Source of the DNA: Galeruca laticollis | Taxonomy: Eukaryota; Arthropoda; Insecta; Coleoptera; Chrysomelidae | Length of the DNA: 64,000 nucleotides | Assembly (NCBI GenBank): GCA_963921935.1 | Contig: OY998175.1 | Location: 174,441,262-174,505,261 of the forward strand | Direction of reading: 5' to 3' | Part shown: piece by piece, positions 46,898 through 58,120 of the stretch | Layout of the letters: every line of letters starts with the position of its first letter | How positions within the stretch are numbered: the stretch's first letter is position 1 | Notes under the pieces: model-generated | What the model was told of the DNA's origin: nothing | Seen by the model: the letters and a program-made list of their open reading frames with translations, nothing else | Databases searched by the model: none | Translations under genes and position numbers: made by a program

Positions 46898-47340
46898 TGT
46901 TGGATTTCCGTTAGACTATTTATAATTTTAATTATTTTCCAGCGAGACAGGCGACCCAAGTAACAAGCTCTTATAATAGTAGTTGCCTTTATGTTCGCGT
47001 CAATTATAGATATACACTTAAGACATTCGATCGAGAGCCAGCACGTATATAATTGATAATGAGGTTGAACTAATTCCATGCGTGGTAGTCATGTTTTTTT
47101 TACGTTTATGAATTATGCAACAGATTGCTGGTTATTGTATACGAAGCTGTGTTGGAGAGAGCCTCTCAATATAATGTCCAAGCGTTTGCGTTGACTGACC
47201 ATAAATATTAACTCTCCTCATAGGAGCTATCGAATAACATCAATAGTACCGGATCGTACACTAGGTAATAGGTAAATATGATGATTCTAATTTATAAAGT
47301 CCATAACTCTTAAAACTATTATTTCATAACAATAACCTCC
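46898..47340 (+). other. Probable 3' LTR of the BEL/Pao remnant (right border unknown)
   Basis: About 70 bp after the end of pol a purine-rich tract (TTGGTTGGAGGGTA) is followed at 46898 by TGTTGGATTTCC, which fits a polypurine tract and a TG-starting BEL LTR. No second LTR exists in the window to define its right end; the end given is a guess. Confidence 0.45.
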
Positions 47341-49862
47341 TATCATTTACAATGTTTTATATTGCACCACAAATAAAAGTAAACAGGTGGATAAATATTT
47401 AAAAACAAGCTTTCCGCCACCACTTTTGCCCTGACTAGCGTTATCTCTTTCTCGTATCTCTCTTACTAATGTTGGTCGCAAGCGTACGCCTTGAATTGAA
47501 TAGAACGTGGCTGGTCCATCCGTATTAGAATATCAATGATCTCGTTAGATGATGCAAAGTCAAACATGATGATGTCGACAACACTGCCATGGGTTCTGGA
47601 TGTACTTAATGTGATACCAAGTTTCATATAATACCATCATTATTATTTAGCTTACATGGATTAATATTTTTAAATACTTTTAACTTTCTTTCCCTAACTG
47701 TCTTGCTCAAAAGTGATGTTTGGAGCATTATGATGGAAGTATGACTTCTGGCAAATTTTGCTCCCTTCCATGTTTTTTATAGCTGTTGTTAATTATAATA
47801 ATACCAGAACACAATGTTTGTTGACAAGTCTCCTTATCCAAGTTACTGCCATTCTAGTGAGTTTGCCATTCTTGAATCACTGATTTTTAAAACAAGTTAT
47901 GGATTACTTAGTAGATCTGTTCCTCCGTTTTCGCTGATTTTAATGTTTTATCGAAAAAAATTAACGGTTAGGCGATGGAACATCATTACATCAATATCCT
48001 TCAATTTTTTGGCCCAATCGAGGAAATTCGATGGGAGTTATTCTTATTACTTTTTTTGGCTTTGGGAAATCTATCCCACTATTATCAAGATAAACCAATG
48101 ATATTTCAGATTTGTAAAAAAAATTAATCACTGAGTATTTTTTTTCAAAGACAATTCTGCAACAAGTTTTTTCAGGGGTTAAATGTTAATTTGATTGTGC
48201 TATTATTTTCAATTTAAGTGCTTTACTTTTTATTGAATCGTATCTGCACTTAAAAATGAATATAATTATGTTTACGTGTCAACACTGATAGGTGTATTTA
48301 TAATTAAAACCCTAACAAAATAACAGCGGATGACTGGTTGTCTTTAATTCCAAACCAATTTTGAAGGAAGATATCGTTAACATAAGTGATTGTCATTTTA
48401 ATGTTGCTTAAAGTGACCTTTTGGTTCATTTCTTATAATCTTGCAGTGAATATTTTAGCTCAATAAAAGTACTTGCATAATCATTATATTCGCCTCTATC
48501 TTGTAAAGATAAACACATCGTCTGAAACGGTTAACTTATGACTCGATACCCACTGACATTCTGTCATGATTCCCCAAAGATTTCGATTAGCGAAGATCTA
48601 CGTCCCCATTATTGGTAAACGTTTATTGATAATATCAATGACAGCTTACTTTTTGTTTAGAAATTTCATTGCTATTCTTAGTGGACATTTTGTGGTCGTT
48701 TCAGTTGTGTAATTTTTAATACGATCCAGGAAATTCAACTGGTTTCGTATCTGAATAGTTCAGTATAAGTAGTAAGCTGATGAACTGTTCCTGTTAAACT
48801 AGCTACTAAGTACAGCCACATCTACAATTTTTCAACTAGCACATCAAAAATCGGGATCTATATATTGATGGGAGTACATTTTTGCTCTAAAATAACTTAT
48901 GAGAACATCACCTTAACTTTGATCATCAAAAGGACGTACATTGGTAAAAATTCAAACCATGTTTTTGTTGTATCTTCAAGTCAGCCTTCGCTGACAAATA
49001 CTGGGCAGGAAAGTGTTTCAACGGAGCGAAGCAACAGTAATCATTGAATATTGAAAGCCTCGATAGATGTTGAACATACGATAAATATGCTAGAATTTGA
49101 AAGCTTTTCGAAAGCTATTACGGGAATTGTGTCAGATATTTTGTTGTTGCGAAGTATGGCAATTTAGATCGATTTTTCCGGTAACTTTTCTTATAACGTC
49201 GAGATATATTTATTATCTGAAAGCGATCCAATTTGAATATCTTGAAGATAAAATGGGATGAGATGGGCACTGATAGTCATAATGAGAGACATGCAGTAGT
49301 TATTAGATTCATTTTTTCTACATGTACGCAGGAAATGAAAACTAAAGAGCTTCTTGGGAGTTTTTTTTATGGCTTGGCAATATGATGTTGATTTGGAAGA
49401 GAACAATTTCGATATTGAGGCTAAGACGACTGGTGATGTTTGCGTTTCTGGTTTCTTTTGGACCTTGTTTGGTCTTATAAATTGCAACCACATGAGGAGG
49501 TAATAGATGAGGATGCATTTATATATAATCTAAATACGCGTTAATTTAAATGATAAGTGATGATAAATTGTATTAAATATATTTGTACATCTTGACTTTT
49601 AATGGGCTAAAATATAAAAATATTTCTTAATTTATGAATGAGATTTCTTGAACCAAAAAATTCACAAAAAGCAGCTTTATACAGAAAATATTAATACTTT
49701 TAATAGTAATACGTTCATTTTTTAGTGATAGTTATAAAGACATTGAATACGTTGGACAGTTTTACATGTTTTCAAGAGGTTACAAAATAATGTTGGCCAA
49801 TTTAATATTACATTCATAAAATGGGTAACTGTAAATTACTGTGAGCAAAATTTATAGCTACG
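47341..49862. other. Long stretch without recognisable genes
   Basis: Open frames at 47814-48101 (plus) and 49191-49493 (minus) show no family features. No transposon ends, tandem repeats or RNA genes were found. Confidence 0.4.
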
Positions 49863-51177
49863 TACAGGGTGATTCACAATTATCAGTAGTCGGCTAAAAA
49901 ACGAAATCCAGAAAACATTTATATGTAGCTAAAAATTAATTGTATATCAAAGTGGGGTTCATGACTGTAATAAAGATTTCAGAATGAAATGACATGATTA
50001 AACCTCATCTACATATTCAAAAATCAAAAGATCTCAATTTCTACTGCTTTTTTGCAGCTTTCAATCCAGATTTTTTTGAAGAACTTAATTCATGTATTAG
50101 ATTTGAAAAAATCATCTCAGATGCTTCAATTATCAATTTTTACTAGGAGTAGATTAAACAACAATAATATAATACCATGAGCCAATACAATAAAATATTT
50201 AGGAGGTATGTTTAGTTCTAAAAATTAACGATAATACTGCAAATACCGTCGAGTGAGTTGACATTGCCCAATTTTAATATTCAAGTTGATAATTATCACG
50301 TAATCCATTTTCTGATGTCCTAGATGAAGTTTGTACCTTTGGTAGGTTATTTTCTTATATTGAAAACAAAATGAGTGGGCAAACTCACCTCGTGGAAGTG
50401 GGGTCAATATGTCCATCACATGTTTTCTTTCTATATCGAAGCTATAAATAAAAGATTGTCAAAGCCTTCTATATCGAAGCTATAAATAGAAGATTGTCAA
50501 AGCCACCTCCTTCGGGTATTACAAGTTCCAAAGTAATAACAAAAATCGCCCAACAATTGAATTTCATTCTCATAATAATAAAATTATGCAAATCTTGGAC
50601 AAATAATGCTAAAAAGTCAGGAAAAATGGGAACGAAAAGGATGAATTACGAAAATAAGGAACAGTTCACCAAGAAATAAATGCCAAAAAGAAGTCTACTT
50701 ATAAAGAATAATAGATAAATATTTTTTTAAGTCGCAGGCTACATCTGCCACTTAAGGAAATTTCCCCTTATCGGTTGTCATGAATGAGGCTACTAAATTC
50801 TCATCACTACATTCATTAGTAATTTTCACAATAATATTCTTTACAGCTTTTTCCCCAATATATTCACCAGAACGAATTGCAAACCACAGAATATCTCGTA
50901 GACATTGACGAGGAATGTTTCAGTGGCTGCAGCGCCTCTAATTAGCTATTAGGTATTTATGAGTACTATCGAGGCGCAAAACTGTTTCTTCAAAACGGCC
51001 ATGTCACCCCAGAGGACAAAATCACTCCAATTGATTGTACGTGTTATTAAAGATTATTGATTTTAATTGTTATTTTCAAATTTCTTTTTTAACAATTCAA
51101 TTTTGTTAGAAGAATATTCACGTTTTTCCTGCAGAGCCTTGGAAAATCCTATTTGAGTCACCCTGTATAAGCATATT
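49863..51177. mobile_element. Candidate non-autonomous element with CAGGGTGA-type ends
   Basis: TACAGGGTGATTCA at about 49863-49876 is mirrored by TGAGTCACCCTGTATA at 51161-51176, with TA at both outer borders. Such ends are frequent in insect DNA elements. The interior (1.3 kb) has no supported coding sequence. The match is short, so coincidence is possible. Confidence 0.4.
50431..50504 (+). repeat. Two-copy tandem duplication, period 38 bp
   Basis: CTATATCGAAGCTATAAATA starts at 50431 and 50469; the copies differ by one base over their shared length. Confidence 0.9.
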
Positions 51178-51499
51178 ATCCATTAAGTGTAAGGGACATT
51201 CTAGAACATTGAAAATTAAGATTGAATAGAATTTTAAATCGTATTATTGGAATGATTTGTTCATAAAACATATCAGTTTGTTTTTCAGGAACCATCAATC
51301 AATTTTATTGAACCAACTAGATTAGGTATATTTCCGTTTAAATAAATGCATATTGTATATACCAAGTTCGAAACGCCGATGAGTGACGTACGTTTCAAAT
51401 GTCGAAGCCTTGAGCAATGGGCTATTTGACTATATTAAAAATATGTTTCGAAAAACTGCTATATTTTATTTGAAAATGAATGATAACACAATGTTTGTG

Positions 51500-52690
51500 A
51501 CCCGGAGGAAAACCCAATAGCACCTAAAACGTCAACTGGTAGAAAACCCATCAAAAAGACGGTAATATGGAACAATTGATCCGAAGAAAAGTGGGTTCAT
51601 TTTGTTCACAAAAAATGTACATACTTTGGATACACTTTTAGTAGACATTATTGTAAAAATTGACTGTCTCGACCCTTACTTCGTGGAATATGCTCATATT
51701 AGTGTTTTTAAATGAAACTCAAGGTCTCTAGTTAATTCCACAATATAATACAAGACCTTGAGTTTCATTTACAAACACTGACATTATTGTAGATAAGACT
51801 TAGCCAAAAATTAAAAGCGACAAATTGTTGAAGAGTTTATATGAATTAGAGTTCGTTTGGGAGAACAACGATAGAAAATTTGCGCTCATAGAGAAAAATG
51901 AAATTATTTGTTGGAGGAGGCAATTTTCAAGGGAAATTAAAAAATTGAGAAGAGAAGATAAAATATTTTTTATTTGGATGAAATATAGATAAATGAAGAA
52001 TATTTTGTTAAAACCGTTTGGCAAGATAAACTGGTTACAAATGCTCATCAGGCATTTATAGGTTTGTCTACCGCTTAATTATCACACATATTAGACGAGA
52101 TAGAGGATTCGTTGATAGAGGCATGTTGGAAATTGTTTCAAATTCTACGAAATACTATCATGAAGAAATGACTGCTGATGTTTTGAGGAATATTTTAGTC
52201 AAATGATAAATTTATTACCGACCAATTCTGTCATAGTTATAGACAATGCCAGTTACCATTAGAGATTAAAGGAATCGTTACCCAACACTAAATGTTATGT
52301 AAACAGCATTCAACAAAATTAACGAAGAATAGTGTGTAGAAATATCAAAATAACAGGGAGTTAAAATGTTTCGGTTACCACCTTATCACTGTGAACTTTA
52401 CTCCATTGAGCTAATCTGGGCTCGAATGAAGGGATATGTCGCGTGAAAGAATACATCATTCAAACTCCAAAATGTTCGTCAACTATGTCACTCCATATCA
52501 AGAATTTCATCGGGCTATTGGTAAAACGCTATAAGACATGTCATAACAGAGGAAGAGAAATTCTGGAAACTTGATATGTTTATAGAGGAAACAAATAGAA
52601 CCAATTATTATTAATATGGGAAGTGAAGAAACTGATGATGATGACTCCTTCTCGGGTGAAAACGACTTATTTATTCAAGTATGTAACTCT
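51500..52690 (+). pseudogene. IS630/Tc1-type (DDE_3-like) transposase remnant
   Basis: A decayed insect IS630-type transposase. A GRKPIKKTVI block near 51537-51567 and a TLLVDIIVDK block (interrupted by the hairpin element listed separately) mark the N-terminal part. KLLKSLYELE-VWENNDRKFALIEKNEII follows at about 51822-51910. The second catalytic D lies in SVIVIDNASYH (52228-52260). The last catalytic block is PPYHCELYSIELIWARMKGY (52379-52438), with the glutamate as I-E-L. The acidic tail GSEETDDDDSF lies at 52618-52650. Frameshifts near 51990-52100 and several stops. It belongs to the same general family as 11850-12345. Confidence 0.75.
51644..51791 (-). mobile_element. Hairpin-plus-tail element, copy 2, with 12-bp target duplication
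   Basis: GACATTATTGTA occurs at 51644-51655 and again at 51780-51791, flanking a 124-bp insert. Removing the insert restores the host transposase reading across TLLVDIIVDK, so this is a real insertion with target duplication. The insert, on the minus strand, is a short hairpin (arms of about 30 bp at 51702-51731 and 51750-51779) plus the same ~40-bp tail, containing CACGAAGTAAGGGTCGAGAC, that is seen at 1816-1854. The hairpin here is much shorter than in copy 1. Confidence 0.85.
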
Positions 52691-52737
52691 ATATATTTAT
52701 ATTCATTATAATAAGTTTATATGATGCTAGTACCCGA

Positions 52738-52872
52738 AATACAAACACATTCATATGGAATCACACCGTATTTCTAAAACTGAAATATGAGTGTTTTATG
52801 AGAGAAAATTTTTTTGCAAATATTTTTTTAGTAATAGTGATTCCATATAAATTTGGTTGTGTGTATTTGTTA
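52738..52872. repeat. Small imperfect foldback
   Basis: ACAAACACATTCATATGGAATCAC (52741-52764; first 20 bases shown would suffice: ACAAACACATTCATATGGAA) is mirrored by the GTGATTCCATATAAAT...GTGTGTATTTGT region at 52838-52872. Non-coding. Confidence 0.5.
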
Positions 52873-53485
52873 TTAAATTTTGAGGAAATGTCCTAACCTA
52901 ATATCTAGTATACTATATTTATAAAAATAAATATGGGTACTTAATATGGACTATATTCTATATTAAAGTAATTTCGTGTTTCCCGTCACTGAGGTATAGA
53001 ATTATTTGTTAATCCCTTAGGGCTTGCTGATTTACATTTTATGATGTATTGTATCCGAGGTTATTCGGGGTGGTGATACTAAATTCTAGTGAAAATTCAG
53101 ATAAGAATTTATCAATATTTACTTTATTTCTGCTTTATATATGTCTCAGGCACATTAAATAATCCGGCTTTACATAAAAAGACTAGGCGTTTTTCAAAAC
53201 GACGGCATTTTAAACAGAAAAACAAATTTGTGAAAAATGCCTAATTTCTCCTTTCAAAATACCTAACACGGTAATAAATGACTAGTCAGATTTCACAAAT
53301 TGTTTTATTGCCGTAAAGAACTGAAATTATAAACTTTTCGTGTATATGATAACAAAAATCTTGAAAGGTACACATAAAGTGAGATCATAACAGTTTATGT
53401 TAAATAAAAACTATGAAACTAAACTCTAAATAGCAACTTAAGGTCAGTTACCAATTTTAAAGAAAAACTATAAAATAAAAGTAAG
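52873..53485. other. No recognisable feature
   Basis: AT-rich; nothing supported. Confidence 0.4.
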
Positions 53486-54500
53486 TTACATATTTATACA
53501 AATGCTACTGTCATGGCATCTTGAGTTACACAGCATTCCAAATTGTTTGCAACAGCATCTTTTCCTATTGCATTGATTTTTTACAGGCTTACATGAGCAT
53601 TTATGAAACCCTTGTCCCCCAAATTTTGATTCTAATGCAGCAGCTCTAAGTGTTATTTGGTACCGCATTTTAGCAAGGAGGTCGTGTCTGACGAAGTTGG
53701 ATCTCACTTATTGGTAACCCATTTTTTATAACATATAATTCTGTAGCGATTGGATGTACACTATTTTCATACTATAAACTTGAACCAGTATATGCTGTTT
53801 ATCAAATGGACCGCAATCTACCTTCGGAACTGCTATGGTCACACAAAAGCCAATTTCTAAAGGCTTAATTTTTTTGGCAGATAATTCTACCATTTTCTCA
53901 GCTGCTTTTTTCTGTCCTGCAAAACTTTCTGACGTTTCATTATTGATCTGATCTTTATTGTAACAGATAAGGCATGAAACAGAACTGTTTTCGTTTGACA
54001 CACATGAAGAATGACTTATATACTGGCAAAGAGAACAGTTTATAAAAGTACTTCCTTCACTTTCCTTACAAAACTTATAAATAATAGGTAAATTAATATC
54101 AGAAGTAATCATTACCTGAGTTTCTGCTTCATCGTTTGAAGAATAATTCTTTTGTGAGTTGTTGGTTTCGAGGCAGGAGTTTCCATCACTATCATTTTTT
54201 ATTTCACTGTCATCCGCTTTTTCAGAATCACTGAGAAGTTTCTCTAAATCTTCTTCAGAGTGAATGTCACTTAGTACCTATATCTTATGGAATTCAGCTA
54301 CTACTCAAACCAACCTGTGGATCACTTCCAAGTAAGGCTTTATATTACGCTCGATTTTTGTGAAAAAAAGAATCATTTTGGAATTTTACGAAATAACAAC
54401 CATGTGACCAGTTTGTGCAGTTGTTGTCTTCCATCCAAGCACGTAACACATTTTCAATATCCTGATTGCTCCGCTCTACGCTTCCTTGGCCTTTAGGTTT
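53486..54500 (-). pseudogene. KRBA2-like integrase-derived remnant
   Basis: Minus strand, in reading order. QGSVERSNQDIENVLRAW at about 54490-54435 and an NWSHGCYFVKFQND block (54415-54370) are the end of an rve-type integrase core. An exon begins after an ATATAG acceptor near 54279 with an acidic stretch, then C-x2-C ... CH-type zinc pairs (INCSLCQYISHSSC near 54045-54000, SCLICYN near 53975). Then come GFCVTIAVPKVDCGPFDKQHI (53863-53800) and, in another frame, ALESKFGGQGFHKCSCK ... RCCCKQFGMLCNSRCHDSSICIN (53640-53490). This order matches a transposon-derived integrase family seen in KRBA2-like proteins. Frameshift near 53730 and missing N-terminus. Confidence 0.65.
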
Positions 54501-54667
54501 TATTTACAATCTGGACACAATGCTGTTACTGCAAAAAGAAGGAAACTCGCGCAGACCTGTCAGAAATAAATTGTGAAATCTGACTAGTCATTCATAACAA
54601 ATCTTTCACCATTTATAAATCCTCCTAAGCCGAGTTGGGTATTTAAAAAAAGACTAGAAAATTCAGG

Positions 54668-54716
54668 CATTTTTCACAAACGTTTCGGGACAATTCGTCA
54701 CCTTCTTCAGGGCTTC
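54668..54716 (-). ncRNA. Hammerhead-ribozyme-like motif downstream of a Penelope element
   Basis: On the minus strand CTGAAGA (54710-54704) fits the CUGANGA core and CGAAAC (54687-54682) the GAAA core. The segment between them can pair as GG/CC plus GAC/GTC around a GAATT loop, with one bulged T. GTTTGTG follows, giving a very short stem III. Penelope-like elements are known to carry small hammerhead ribozymes, and this sits about 300 bp past the GIY-YIG stop. Against activity, the first pair next to the core is A-C and the apparent cleavage triplet would be GUG, which is not an NUH site. Probably a degenerate copy. Confidence 0.45.
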
Positions 54717-54989
54717 AAAAACAATACCGAACAATAAAAATACAGTTTTACAATAAATTGGAACATACAGATGGCAATTAGAATTCAAAAACAAAGCTAC
54801 ACTGAACAAAAACATAACAATAGTAGGGGAACAACTAACCTAAAAATATGAATCAAACCAGGTCACAAGGTTGTAACAATGTATAAAATACATTGGTGAA
54901 ATGCCGATGTAAAACAATAAATAATTTAAAACAATTAAGAAACAATACACACAGCTAATGGGTTCGACAGCATTGACAAAACTAAAGAT

Positions 54990-56515
54990 AGAATTGATAC
55001 TTCCGAAAACTGAATACCCGATTATGAGGTGTTGCCAAATTGTGTTGAGAATCGACGACTTAAATTATTGATTAGATGGTTATATATTCGCCTTGAATTA
55101 TCCGTGTCTAATTTTTTGTTAATAGAATTCTTGTCTTTTTGGATCATAACCATATCACTAATTAGTCTCTTTTTATAATTCACTTCAAAATCAATAATGC
55201 GCAACTTTTCAAAATCGAAGTTATGGTTTTTTTCAAAATAGTGAAACTGCAAAGCTGTTTTATTAGGGTCAGTAAAATGTTTATTCATACAAGAATTTTT
55301 GTGTTCTCGAACTCCATCGCGGAGGAGCCGTTTAGTTTGGCCAACATATGAAGCAGAACAATCCTGACAGGGAATTCTGTAAACTAAATTCAAATTGTAT
55401 AGTTTATCCAACTCGTCTTTCATCGAACTATAAAAATCGCTTTTTTGTATGATAAACTATCTGATTTGTATCATTAGATAAAATATGTTTGATTCTCTGA
55501 GACAATCCATTAACAAACGGAATTTTATAATAATATTCTTTTTATTGCTTTGAGAACTATTTCGAACTCGACCGTTGAAATCACATCAACTGGAATGCTT
55601 GGCATGGTAACTGCATTTTCCCAAGTTTTCTGAATGTATTTGACTACTAGGTCGTGAGTAACATTAGTGAACAAAGATACAACATCAACACTGATCAGCA
55701 CATAAACTTCTGGTAAAACTAAAGGTTCAAGATAATTGATCAATTCAAATGCATTGTTTATTGAAAATTTGTAGGTAGAAGCAATTGGTTCCAATAATTC
55801 AGCCACAAACTTCGAAAATTTTGTATGAACGAGACTGTATGCAAGTACTACAGATCTCAATTTATTATTTTTGTGAACTTTTACTAGGCCATAAATTCGA
55901 TGTGGAACAGCATTATAGGTTTTCGAACTCTTTGATTTAACTTCATCTACCTATCCTTCAGTTTTGAGAAAAGTAATTAAGGAGTTACTTTTTGTTTGGT
56001 AAGAGCTAGTGGGATCTTTAGTTAATTTTGAGTGTTTGGGTCATCAATTATTTTCAAAAAATTATTTGTGCTTTTATACATAATCATCACTTTTTGGGAT
56101 TGTTCAGAAGGTCGTTTTCTTTTATACATAAAATTTGTGACTGCATTATTAATCCTACATCTAATTTCATTCCTATCAGAATGAAATGAATTGACCTGTA
56201 CGTAATACTCTACATCTTTTAATATTTTAAAAATAGGTACTTCATCCTTATAATGTTCAACGCTAAATTTATCACCCAAGCTGAGACAATATTTAACATC
56301 ATCTGGTATGTGGATACTGGTAAGGTTTACAAAAGATTTATCATTAATCATCAGATGGGAATTCCGCTTTCTATCAAAGTAAAAGTTTAAATTTTTTAAT
56401 ATTAGTCTTTTCAATATTTTCAAACCTCTCTGAAAACTCTACTATAATATCTGCAGGAATGTTATCACTTAAAAGCAGTTTACAATTTATAATGTCTTGT
56501 CATGTCATCCATTCC
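54990..56515 (-). pseudogene. Penelope-like element with GIY-YIG endonuclease; RT core deleted
   Basis: Minus strand, reading down from about 56515. The N-terminal region has FSERFENIEKTNIKK, then the frame 56423-56022 (YYVQVNSFHSDRNEIRCRIN and so on). An IYGLVKVHK block and the first part of RT follow, with LISVDVVSLFTNV (near 55690-55650), the PLE form of the first catalytic aspartate region. After IPVDVIS near 55580 the sequence jumps to SQRIKHILSNDTNQIVYHTKK, which normally lies past the RT thumb. The YxDD core is therefore gone. The GIY-YIG endonuclease domain follows at 55423-55022: LVYRIPCQDCSASYVGQTKR, REHK, and an LISDMVMIQ block. That last domain is open and looks complete. Confidence 0.8.
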
Positions 56516-56529
56516 AACAAAAGATTGCT

Positions 56530-56820
56530 ATTATGAGAGAATTAAAGAGCAGGATAGTAAGATTATCACATCCACAATTTATTACTGGGAACCTAGAAAT
56601 GATTAAAAATAGATTACGCTTTTATAATTATTCTAGTTCTATTATTAATAATATTAATACAGAGCATTGATAACAGTCGAATTCGAAATAATTCTCAAAG
56701 CAATCAAAGAAATTATTATAAAATTCCGTTTGTTAATGAATTGTCTCAGAGAATCAAACACATTTTATCTAATGATACAAATCAGATAGTTTTTTATCAT
56801 ACAAAAAAGTCCTGATACCT
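56530..56820 (+). pseudogene. Second Penelope-like fragment, opposite strand (RT thumb to linker)
   Basis: The plus strand carries MRELKSRIVRLSHPQFITGN (56533-56592) and MIKNRLRFYNYSSSIINNIN, the region after the PLE palm. It continues into YYKIPFVNELSQRIKHIL (near 56713-56770), which is shared with the minus-strand copy at 55440-55590. This fragment thus contains the thumb that the neighbouring copy has lost, and the two are in inverted orientation about 1 kb apart. Confidence 0.7.
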
Positions 56821-57087
56821 ATACCATACTGGTGTGTTGATATCAGCTACTATTATTTTAATAATTTAGTAGTGAATATTTATTAAAATTTGTATTTAGT
56901 TTGTGTGAGTGTAACAACAACGTTATTAACTTTGAGGAGTTATGTTTTTCTTCCCCATAATTTGATGATATATTCAGATCCATACATAAACACAATCAGA
57001 TTGGCTAGTTATTAATTATTTTATCGCTTGGACAGCCGGTTTTAATGGCCGGACTGTTCAATAGCGAACAGGACCGCATTTAAACAA
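56821..57087 (+). other. Probable 5' region of LINE copy B
   Basis: No frame. It lies directly upstream of the ORF1 start; the exact 5' end of the LINE is not visible. Confidence 0.35.
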
Positions 57088-57987
57088 ATGTCCATTAATA
57101 TACTAGCAACAAAAATGAACGTAGAAACGATTGAGTCTTCTGACTACAGAAGTACTCAAACGATATCTCATCCCATCTCTCAACCTACCTACTCACAAGC
57201 AGCGTCTAAGAAATTTTACCCATCAAAAGCACTGGCCCTCATATTTCCATCTTTAGACGGTGTGAAATTAGAAGTACTAGGCCCTAAAGTTCAAACAAAA
57301 AATATAACGTTTTCATCAAGAATTCCAAACAACCGAATTTGCATATATTTATCAAGTAAATCTACATTAGAAGAATATTTAACAAATGATGGTAAAATAT
57401 CTATAAATAACGAAATTATATAAGCAAGAAGATTGATTATCCCATCAAGTCGTATTTTACTATCAAATGTGTATTCCTCTATTCCCCATGAAACTCTAGA
57501 GGCAGAATCAAGAAATATGGGCTTCAATTTGCTATCCCCTGTAAGTTCCATAAGAGCGGGTTTTTCTAAAACAGAATATGGCCATATCGGTAGTTTCCGA
57601 CGTCAAGTATACTCGGCTCCTCTACAAGACGATACAAATATCCCAGATTCATTCCTAGTCACCCATGAGAACACTTCCCACCATATCTTCTGGTCCATCA
57701 ACGAAATGTCCTGTTTTAAATGTAAACAGGCTGGTCATATAGCATCTCAATGCACAATAATCCCACTACTCCAATAGAATCACATACCCCAACTACCGAT
57801 ATTCATAACTCAAATTTATCAACATTGCCATCAGAACCCGAAACATTACCAAGTTCTCAGGAAAATATTACTGTATCACATCCAACATTCTCCTCTAATT
57901 CAATTCAACAAATATCTGTACCACTCACTTCAAGTAAAGTTAAAAGAAAATCATCAGATCGACAATCTCCAGAAATTGACAATTAAA
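57088..57987 (+). pseudogene. LINE copy B ORF1, part before the Harbinger insertion
   Basis: I-type LINE ORF1 (gag-like RNA-binding protein). ATG at 57088 or 57115. It is readable with KNITFSSRIPNNRICIYLSS (57298-57357), one in-frame TAA at 57421-57423, and then ARRLIIPSSRILLSNVYSSI in the same frame. A CCHC knuckle CFKCKQAGHIASQC lies at 57712-57753. A frameshift near 57760 leads to a serine/threonine-rich linker ending EIDN at 57984. The ORF is then cut by the Harbinger element and resumes at 61364. It shares its order of blocks with LINE copy A at 13574-14905. Confidence 0.8.
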
Positions 57988-58019
57988 GCCTGGTCCAGAC
58001 ACAACGTCTTATCGAACGA
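57988..58019. repeat. Harbinger left terminal inverted repeat
   Basis: 32-bp exact reverse complement of 61332-61363. Divergence begins right after position 58019. Confidence 0.97.
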
Positions 58020-58120
58020 TAAAATGTTCATGTAAAACGTTCGACAAAAAGTACAAAAGATATCGCGTCCATACGTTTCCAACTAATCGGTCGAATTTTA
58101 GTTTCGAAACGTTTTCGGTC

